Assembly (NCBI GenBank): GCA_021808875.1
Contig: JAKBAU010000025.1
Location: 1-20,239 of the forward strand
Length of the DNA stretch: 20,239 nt
Direction: 5' to 3'
Source: Pseudomonadota bacterium
Lineage (GTDB): Bacteria; Pseudomonadota; Alphaproteobacteria; Micropepsales; Micropepsaceae
This document shows positions 15,040-20,239 of the stretch, piece by piece (position 1 is the first letter of the stretch; each line of letters starts with the position of its first letter). Below the pieces are notes generated by a model. That model made no database searches. It saw only the letters and a program-made list of their open reading frames with translations, and was not told the origin of the DNA. The translations under genes and the position numbers were made by a program.

Positions 15040-15678
15040 TCAGGCGGTAGCGGTCACGAAGGCCGTGCCTGTGCGCGACACCGCCGAGGCAACCAGCAGC
15101 GCACGCGCCTGCCGCGTCAGCGCGGCCTCGCGATGCCGCCACGAGGGCACCGGCGTCACGCCCCAAGTGAGCTTTACGACGCCGCCGCCCGGAGCGAGCC
15201 GGAACCACTCCACCGCTTTCCGGTATTCACCGGGCTCGCCCTGGCCGTACAGGACCTCCTCCGTGTCCTCGTTCGCAGTCGACAGCACACCGTCGGGCAT
15301 GTCCGGCGCTTCGGGGTGCCACAGCAGCCCCGCCGTCGGGATCCACAGGCAGATTGCCTTGTCCTTGATGAGCACGGCGGCATTGTCGCTGTCGGCGCGC
15401 TCGGTCGGCACGCCAGCGGCGACCCTCGGACTGCCCGGCAGCGCGCCGTCCATCCCGGGCTCGTCGCTCCCGACGAAGCACAGGTGGGCGAGGCAGTCGA
15501 CGGCGCGGGCCTGGAAGCCGCACCCGCGGAGGATTTCGGCGGACATCAGCGCGGACAGGATGTCCCGGCCGGTTGGGAGGCTTGGCAGCGCCTGGAGCAG
15601 ACGGCGGGACATGCGGCTCGCGCCGAGGACATAATTGGCGCCTTCGTGTGGCTCGACATATGCGGTGATCGTGGGCAT
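15040..15678 (-). CDS. Hypothetical protein, second gene of the unknown operon
   Basis: A 212-residue cytoplasmic-looking protein that I do not recognise. It begins MPTITAYVEPHEGANYVLGA, then has a helical region (SRRLLQALPSLPTG, ILSALMSAEILRGCGF), an acidic central part with AAVLIKDKAICLWIPTAGLLW, and a C-terminal half with TWGVTPVPSWRHREAALTRQ. No Walker, nuclease or protease motif is clear. The start codon at 15678 has only a weak GAAAG upstream. It follows the 193-aa gene by 80 bases on the same strand. Codon composition is GC-rich like its neighbours, so it appears to belong to the same block. Confidence 0.65.
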   Translation of the reverse strand: MPTITAYVEPHEGANYVLGASRMSRRLLQALPSLPTGRDILSALMSAEILRGCGFQARAVDCLAHLCFVGSDEPGMDGALPGSPRVAAGVPTERADSDNAAVLIKDKAICLWIPTAGLLWHPEAPDMPDGVLSTANEDTEEVLYGQGEPGEYRKAVEWFRLAPGGGVVKLTWGVTPVPSWRHREAALTRQARALLVASAVSRTGTAFVTATA

Positions 15679-15758
15679 GGAGATGCTTTCATGATGTTGA
15701 TGGATGGCCGGTGGGGAATGTCGCGGGCGCCGACGGCCGGGCTGACGCCCGGTTCAGG

Positions 15759-16337
15759 TCAGTCGCCGCCGCGGCAGGTCGCGGTCGCGTGCCGGAAGGC
15801 CGCCTGCGGGCGTGGATACGCGCGAAAGTAGCGCTCCATCTCCGCATCCCAGGCCATTCGGCTGGCGGGAGCGCTCGCCAGAGTACGGGCGTGCATCGCC
15901 TCAAGGCGGCGCGTGAAGTCTGGCGACACCGTCACCAGCTTGAGCGCGCGCACGACGCGCCGCTCGTCCGCCAGGATAAGCGTGATCCCCGCGCGGGCTT
16001 CCAGTCCGCGCTCGGACGCCTCCCATGGCAGCGCTTGATTCTCAGGCGGCTCGATTCCGGGGCAATAGGGCGCATCGAACACGGCAACGGCGTCGGTGAG
16101 AAGCCAGACGTAGCCGCCACGCAGCGGCAGGAGGCCGAACTTGCGCCCACCGGCCCGCCATGCGCACACGTCGGCATCGGTGCAGTTGTCGAGCAGGACG
16201 TGCAGCACGATGCCGCCCGGCATGTACTGTGCGACCATGCCCGAGCGCGACGGCAGAGCATCGCGATAGGGATGGAGTCCGCCCACGCCGTAGGCTTCGA
16301 AAAACGGATTGATACGGGATGTCTGTGCCTCGACCAT
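15759..16337 (-). CDS. Hypothetical protein, first gene of the unknown operon
   Basis: I start this at the ATG at 16337 (MVEAQTSRINPFFEAYG, 192-193 residues). It has GCGGAG about eleven bases upstream, and the frame's longer start at 16487 falls inside a good promoter. The sequence shows GLHPYRDALPSRSGMVAQY, a hydrophobic strand IVLHVLLDNCTDADVCAW, then GLLPLRGGYVWLLTDAVAVF, and later RAGITLILADERRVVRALK. The C-terminal part is helical and arginine-rich. I do not recognise a family. It is the first gene of a four-gene same-strand run ending at 13648. Confidence 0.7.
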   Translation of the reverse strand: MVEAQTSRINPFFEAYGVGGLHPYRDALPSRSGMVAQYMPGGIVLHVLLDNCTDADVCAWRAGGRKFGLLPLRGGYVWLLTDAVAVFDAPYCPGIEPPENQALPWEASERGLEARAGITLILADERRVVRALKLVTVSPDFTRRLEAMHARTLASAPASRMAWDAEMERYFRAYPRPQAAFRHATATCRGGD

Positions 16338-16458
16338 TTGTGCGCTCCGCAGCGTTGTGGGGGGTAGGCGGTGCCTCTTTGCACCCTGCTGCGGAAAGTT
16401 TCGGTCTTCGGCTTCGTTACATCCGCGGGCGGCACAGGGCCGATCGCGTGTAAGAGAC

Positions 16459-16487
16459 CTTAGACCACGAGCGATCCGAAAAGTCAA
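16459..16487 (-). promoter_or_regulatory. Sigma-70-type promoter for the unknown operon
   Basis: On the minus strand TTGACT (complement of 16482-16487) and TCTAAG (complement of 16459-16464) are separated by exactly 17 bases, five of six and four of six matches to consensus. Transcription would begin near 16450, giving a leader of about 110 bases before the ATG at 16337. This placement rules out the longer frame start at 16487. Confidence 0.55.
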
Positions 16488-16686
16488 CGAATTTGTATCG
16501 GCGATTTTCTGCGTGGAATGGCGTGAGCAAGGTATCGGCTTCCTGGTTTGGGGCAGCCGAAGGCCTCCGCTGCGCGGTGTCGGGGTTGATGAATGAGTGG
16601 TCGGTGCTGGCGCCCGCCGGGGTCAGGTGCCGCTCGGGCAGTTCCCTCGTTGACAGGGACGCACGGCAGACACCACACCCGGCGCC

Positions 16687-17205
16687 ATGGGGACCACGCG
16701 CACCTTTCTGACGACGATCGGCTACGAGGCAGCCGACCTCGCCGACTTCATCGCCACGCTCCGATACGCGGGCATCAGCCGCCTTATCGACGTACGCGAG
16801 TTGCCGATCTCGCGGCGGAAGGGCTTCGCCAAACGGGCACTCTCCGAGGCTCTTGCGAAAGCTGGCATTGAGTACGTCCACCTGCGCGGGCTGGGTGATC
16901 CCAAGGAAGGACGGGAGGCGGCGCGGGCAGGAGATGTCGCTCGATTCCGTCGCGTATTCACCAACCACATGTCCACCGAGATCGCACAGACCGACCTCAA
17001 GAGGGCGGTGGACTTGGTCAGCCAGGGCGGCGCCTGCCTAATGTGCTACGAGCGCGACCACGCCGTATGCCATCGCAGTATCGTGGCGGACGCCATTTCT
17101 GGTAGCATGCAGGTCGCGATTCGCCACCTGGGCGTAAGAGAGGGACTTGACCGACACAGCAAGCAAAGCGAGCATCCCCTACTTGTCGCCGAAACGAGGA
17201 CGTGA
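16687..17205 (+). CDS. DUF488 family protein
   Basis: A 172-residue member of the DUF488 family, cytoplasmic and of unknown biochemical function. Family features are visible in order: the opening TIGYEAADLADFIATL, IDVRELPISRRKGFAK (residues ~34-49), YVHLRGLGDPK (~63-73), a helical middle, then the conserved cysteine cluster LMCYERDHAVCHRS (~118-131). The conserved Cys, Arg and His residues suggest a catalytic or metal/nucleotide site, but no reaction is established that I can state. No strong ribosome binding site precedes the ATG. Its 3' end overlaps the next gene by 59 bases, so the two are cotranscribed and very likely functionally linked. Confidence 0.9.
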   Translation: MGTTRTFLTTIGYEAADLADFIATLRYAGISRLIDVRELPISRRKGFAKRALSEALAKAGIEYVHLRGLGDPKEGREAARAGDVARFRRVFTNHMSTEIAQTDLKRAVDLVSQGGACLMCYERDHAVCHRSIVADAISGSMQVAIRHLGVREGLDRHSKQSEHPLLVAETRT

Positions 17206-17950
17206 GCGGGTCCTTATTCTGGTCAAGGCCCTCCCGCACGTCGGGCAGCGGCACGGCGAGACAGTCTGCTGCGCTGGGGTGACCATGGATGGCCAGTGGC
17301 GGCGGCAGTATCCGATTCATTTCCGTCGCCTCAAGGACCAGTTCAGCCGCTGGCAGTGGATCGAATACGACTGGATCGCACCCGGCTCCGATGACCGGCG
17401 CAAGGAGAGCCGCCGGGTCCAGGAGGACACCATCCAGCTCGGCGACGTCATGCCGCGACAGAAACGGGCGGCGTTCCTGGAACCAATCCTCACCGGATCG
17501 ACGGCTGAAGCGGCCTCGAAAGGCATGAGCCTTACCCTGGTCCGTCCAGCCAAGGTGCGATTCCGATACAAACCCAAGACGGCGCGGGAGATCGCCGAGG
17601 AGCGCCAGGCGTACGAGGATGCCGCCCGGCAGACATCCTTCCTCGACCCGGATCCCGACCTCATTGCCCTCAATCCATGCCCTTACGCCTTCCATTTCGA
17701 TTGGACCGACGCTGACGGAAAGGCGCACAAGGCGACCTGCGATGACTGGGAGACCGCGGTAACCTTCTATCGACGCGAGAGGGACATCGGCGCCGATGAG
17801 GCGCTCGCGAGCATGGCGAAGACGTTTGGCGAGGAATATCCCGAGAAGGGAATGGCCTTCGCGATGGGAACGCATTCTCGTCGGTCTGAGCAGTGGCTCT
17901 TGGTAGGCGTACTACGGCTCGACCAGGTGAACCAGTTGTCCCTGTTCTGA
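17147..17950 (+). CDS. Conserved partner of DUF488, unknown function
   Basis: A 267-residue protein starting at TTG (17147) with GAGAGGGA just upstream, inside the end of the DUF488 gene. Visible segments are VLILVKALPHVGQRHGETVC, YPIHFRRLKDQFSRWQWIEY, a charged DRRKESRRVQEDTI stretch, KVRFRYKPKTAREIAEE, and a C-terminal part with PCPYAFHFDWTDADGKAHKA and EQWLLVGVLRLDQVNQLSLF. The aromatic- and basic-rich middle could bind nucleic acid, but I cannot name a fold. From memory such proteins sit next to DUF488 genes in accessory regions; this is a recollection, not a search result. A later internal start is possible, since the first ~15 residues overlap the neighbour's frame. Confidence 0.75.
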   Translation: MTDTASKASIPYLSPKRGRERVLILVKALPHVGQRHGETVCCAGVTMDGQWRRQYPIHFRRLKDQFSRWQWIEYDWIAPGSDDRRKESRRVQEDTIQLGDVMPRQKRAAFLEPILTGSTAEAASKGMSLTLVRPAKVRFRYKPKTAREIAEERQAYEDAARQTSFLDPDPDLIALNPCPYAFHFDWTDADGKAHKATCDDWETAVTFYRRERDIGADEALASMAKTFGEEYPEKGMAFAMGTHSRRSEQWLLVGVLRLDQVNQLSLF

Positions 17951-17974
17951 TGCACGATCGACCGGCATTCGCAC

Positions 17975-18002
17975 GTAGCCGTGTGGCTGACCACACGGTT
18001 AC
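17975..18002 (+). terminator. Hairpin downstream of the DUF488 pair
   Basis: A 12-base stem (GTAGCCGTGTGG with CCACACGGTTAC, one G-T wobble) closed by a CTGA loop, 25 bases after the stop at 17950. The following bases lack a proper U run (ACCATTTCGG), so it is at best a weak intrinsic terminator or a Rho-dependent pause. The remainder of the gap to 18195 presumably holds the promoter of the GTPase gene. Confidence 0.4.
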
Positions 18003-18195
18003 CATTTCGGCGAGGCATAGAGTCCGGGTAGCTGACCGGAACAGCGTGCTCCTTCGCGAGCGTCGCGGGTGATGATGTATTGACCTTAATCGCGCCATAG
18101 TCGAGCCTGCGATAGGTTAAGAATACGTTTCTATTCCGACATCGGCATGGACACTCATCCTTAACCTACCCCTGTTGGCTGGCGAGAGAGGGATT

Positions 18196-19287
18196 TTGAA
18201 AGTGCCTGTAGATACAATTAACCTGACAGATACGGTCAAGGCGGCTTACGAGAAGGCACTGCGTGAACGCGGGTACGTCAACGTCCTGATCGCCGGAAAA
18301 ACCGGGACTGGCAAGAGTACGCTCGTCAATGCCGTCTTCAACGACAGGATCGCCGAGACGGGTCAGGGCCGTCCGATCACCCAACACATGCGGCGGTACA
18401 CCAAGGACGGAAGCCCGGTGTCGATCTACGACACAAAAGGTCTGGAAATCGTCGACTATCGGAAAATCCTCGACGACCTTCAGGCAAAAGTCCGCGAGAT
18501 CAACCGATCAGAGCGGCCCGAGAACCACATCCACGTCGCGTGGTTGTGTATCGCCGAAGGTGCAAGACGCGTGGAGGCTGCGGAGTTAGAATTGGCAAAG
18601 ATCCTCCACGAACAATCGGTTCCCATGGTGGTCGTTATAACCACCGCAGTGTCGGATCAAGGCTTCCGCGCCGAGGTGCGCGACGCGTTCCACTCTGCGA
18701 GCAACGTGGTCCGCGTAAACTCGGAACCCTACGTCATGGACGAGGGCTTGGTGGCGCCCGTGAGGGGCCTCGATGCACTCGTCGAGGTGACCATGGAGGT
18801 CGTGCCCAAGGGGCAAAAAAACGCCTTTGCCTCCGCTCAGCGTATCAAGGTCGACCTCAAGGCCAATCGGAGCAGGGCGGCCATCGTGACGGCTGCCGGG
18901 CTTGCGGCCGCTGCGGGAGCCGTACCGATCCCTTTCTCTGACGCGATCGCAATCGTCCCCATTGAGGTTACGATGATCGCAACAATCAGCGCCATCTTTG
19001 GGCTCGATGTCACCACGGGTTTCCTGACGACGCTGGTAACGTCGTTGCTCGGTGCCACATCGGGAACAGTCGCGGGGAAAGCTCTGGTCGGCGGACTGCT
19101 AAAGCTAATACCCGGATTGGGCTCAGTGACTGGAGGTATGATTTCCGCCGGTGTGGCCGCTACGCTGACGACGACTCTGGGGGAAGCGTACATCTCGGTA
19201 CTGAAAAATCTGATTGCCGAGAGTCCGGATCGACCGTTGAACGGTGAGGAGATTGCACAGGCGCTCAGGGAATGGCTCAAGCGATAG
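18196..19287 (+). CDS. Membrane-associated GTPase with DUF697-like C-terminus
   Basis: I start this at TTG 18196 because GAGAGAGGG lies just upstream; TTG 18175 gives seven more residues. The product (~363 residues) has a P-loop GKTGTGKST (34-42), a switch I-like region with Thr (QGRPITQHM), and a G3 motif DTKG (79-82). G4 is not the canonical NKxD but reads TTAVSD near residue 150, so nucleotide specificity is uncertain. From about residue 230 the protein becomes hydrophobic (AAGLAAAAGAVPIPFSDA, then IVPIEVTMIATISAIFGL, then glycine-rich segments to about 335), resembling the DUF697/Era-like GTPase C-terminus that inserts in or touches the inner membrane. Such GTPases occur in accessory islands, sometimes linked to defence or stress; a role here is inference. 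Confidence 0.85.
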   Translation: MKVPVDTINLTDTVKAAYEKALRERGYVNVLIAGKTGTGKSTLVNAVFNDRIAETGQGRPITQHMRRYTKDGSPVSIYDTKGLEIVDYRKILDDLQAKVREINRSERPENHIHVAWLCIAEGARRVEAAELELAKILHEQSVPMVVVITTAVSDQGFRAEVRDAFHSASNVVRVNSEPYVMDEGLVAPVRGLDALVEVTMEVVPKGQKNAFASAQRIKVDLKANRSRAAIVTAAGLAAAAGAVPIPFSDAIAIVPIEVTMIATISAIFGLDVTTGFLTTLVTSLLGATSGTVAGKALVGGLLKLIPGLGSVTGGMISAGVAATLTTTLGEAYISVLKNLIAESPDRPLNGEEIAQALREWLKR

Positions 19288-19305
19288 AGCGGAGCATTTC
19301 ACAAA

Positions 19306-19352
19306 GGTCTCTACGCTGAATCGAACTTTTGGTTCCGTTGCTACCAGACCCC
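19306..19352 (+). repeat. Dispersed repeat, copy C
   Basis: Reverse complement begins GGGGTCTGGTAGCAACGG and contains TTCGATTCAG and GAGACC, matching copy A over 47 of 48 aligned positions apart from a few substitutions. It is inverted relative to A, with GGGG outermost (right side), 19 bases after the GTPase stop. Flanking bases (ggtag-type region to the right) do not match those beside A or B, so I see no target duplication. Confidence 0.65.
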
Positions 19353-19760
19353 CGGTAATCGGTAGGGACACCAAGCTGATATCCGGGAGACGTGTGATCA
19401 TGCGGTTCGCTGTGACGGCTGACCTCGCACTTCGGCCCGTGGCCTCCCTCCGCCCAGAAATGGGGCGGCTGTTTGGCTGGAACGTCTGCCTTGGTCAGGA
19501 AGGCCCTAAGCTCATCGGACTATTTCCAGCAGTAGGGGGTTAATTCGAGTTGTCATTTGTGATCGACGCAGACCCATCGGTCATCGTCGGTGTATCCGAG
19601 CGGCCAAAGCTCATAAGCCTCGCGAACTTTGTCTCCAGTTGCGTGCCGCGCGCTCGACGAATGCGGCTAACAGCGTCGCGTTGTCTGTCCGGCACGCCTG
19701 CCGTGTCCTCCACTTGAGGCGTAGACAGTGTCTCATGCCGTCGCCTCGCTGGGGTATAGC
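19353..19760. other. Intergenic region with no supported gene
   Basis: A minus-strand frame of 78 codons (19540-19776) begins in the IS terminus and is rich in Arg, Thr and Asp without family resemblance. A plus-strand frame near 19400-19543 reads ADLALRPVASLRPEMGRL but has no good start signal. Both are probably chance frames. I see no RNA gene or clear promoter. Confidence 0.35.
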
Positions 19761-19833
19761 TAGGGTCAGGACCCATTAATTTCTTGCATCGGCTCGACGG
19801 GATGTGATTCCGGGATTGGCGGAGGTAGCCGCC

Positions 19834-20202
19834 ATGACGGATTTGTTTTTGTTAAGCGACCAGCAGATGTCCCGTATCAGCCCGCACTTTCCCTGCTCAC
19901 ATGGAAAGCCGCGGGTCGATGACCGGCGGGTTGTCAGCGGGATCATCTATGTCATCCGCAACGGGTTGCAGTGGAAGGACGCACCGAAGGACTACGGCCC
20001 GCACAAGACGCTTTACAATCGCTTTGTTCGCTGGAGCCGACGCGGGATCTTCGAGAAGATTTTCGCCGGATTGGCCGGGGAGTCGGCCGTTCCGGAGCGA
20101 ATTATGATCGATTCCACGCACCTCAAAGCGCACCGCACGGCCGCCAGCCTGCGGAAAAAAGGGGGGCTCCGCGCCAAATCGGACGGACCAAGGGTGGGCT
20201 GA
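19834..20202 (+). CDS. IS5-family transposase, OrfA
   Basis: Starts at ATG 19834 with GGAGG eight bases upstream, rather than the GTG at 19804. The 122-residue product shows the IS427-group N-terminal part: MTDLFLLSDQQMSRISPHF, RVDDRRVVSGIIYVIRNGL, WKDAPKDYGPHKTLYNRF, then the first part of the DDE domain with PERIMIDSTHLKAHRTA, whose Asp is the first catalytic acidic residue. It ends at a stop shortly after an A6G6 run (20155-20166). In this family OrfA joins OrfB by frameshifting to give the active transposase. Confidence 0.85.
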   Translation: MTDLFLLSDQQMSRISPHFPCSHGKPRVDDRRVVSGIIYVIRNGLQWKDAPKDYGPHKTLYNRFVRWSRRGIFEKIFAGLAGESAVPERIMIDSTHLKAHRTAASLRKKGGLRAKSDGPRVG

Positions 20203-20239
20203 ATTCCAAGCTCCATGCCGTTTGCGACGGACAAGGCCG
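20160..20239 (+). CDS. IS5-family transposase, OrfB part (partial, -1 frame)
   Basis: Downstream of the A6G6 run, the -1 frame reads GRTKGGLNSKLHAVCDGQG, which is the normal continuation of IS427-type transposases; in the zero frame the sequence hits a stop. The frame is open to the window end. A -1 slip at AAAAAAG therefore yields the fused protein. It could also be a true frameshift mutation, but the conserved slippery run argues for programmed frameshifting. Confidence 0.75.

Larger units (their letters stand above)
19761..20239 (+). mobile_element. IS5-family insertion sequence, left part (truncated by window end)
   Basis: The left terminus is TAG then GGGTCAGGACCC (19763-19774), a near-palindromic IS end placed about 60 bases before the transposase start. 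The transposase translation is clearly IS5-family (IS427-like). The right end lies beyond the window, so completeness cannot be judged. Target duplication cannot be checked here. Confidence 0.8.

Noticed and set aside
14705..15831. Two long plus-strand frames (309 and 298 codons)
   Set aside because: They overlap each other and lie antisense to the 194- and 212-aa genes, which have better start signals and operon context.

Overview
The window looks like accessory DNA from a high-GC alphaproteobacterium. I infer this from the long GC-rich reading frames, the alphaproteobacterial flavour of the mobile-element and hypothetical proteins, and an IS5-type transposase at the right edge; genus cannot be fixed from sequence alone. 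A 3' fragment of a tRNA-Ser gene (about 349-414, minus strand) with no 5' half reads as the attachment-site scar of an integrative element. By the usual geometry, bases 1-348 would be the old chromosome and everything to the right would be the island.

Left part (about 420-3706): integrase-arm-like short repeats, then a tight three-gene minus-strand operon (285-aa unknown protein, PIN-domain nuclease, 124-aa unknown protein). Facing it on the plus strand is a decayed DNA-methyltransferase/restriction-endonuclease fusion gene with frameshifts, an internal deletion and damaged motifs. This looks like a defence-type neighbourhood.

Middle part (3920-10391): a Lon-like AAA+ ATPase gene (no protease domain) is split between Walker B and sensor 1 by a complete group II intron in antisense orientation. 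The boundaries can be set at 5150-7033, and removing the intron restores a continuous AAA+ protein of about 545 residues. The antisense strand of the intron has no stop in the host frame, so one open frame runs through both. After an intergenic region with a strong hairpin and a paired 12-bp operator-like inverted repeat comes a SNF2-family helicase whose C-terminal tail runs into a dispersed repeat.

Right part (10239-19352): three copies of a 45-48-bp repeat beginning GGGG at the outer end, resembling Tn3-family terminal inverted repeats, lie at 10239, 13601 and 19306. The first two bound a 3.4-kb segment with a secreted protein carrying six nearly identical 47-residue propeller-like repeats. 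Between the second and third lie a minus-strand run of four uncharacterised genes with a recognisable promoter, a DUF488 gene overlapping a conserved partner gene, and a membrane-associated GTPase with a DUF697-like C-terminus. The window ends inside an IS5-family element with an A6G6 frameshift signal.

The most promising leads are the PIN operon, the four-gene unknown operon, the in-frame antisense intron, and the IR-bounded cargo structure.
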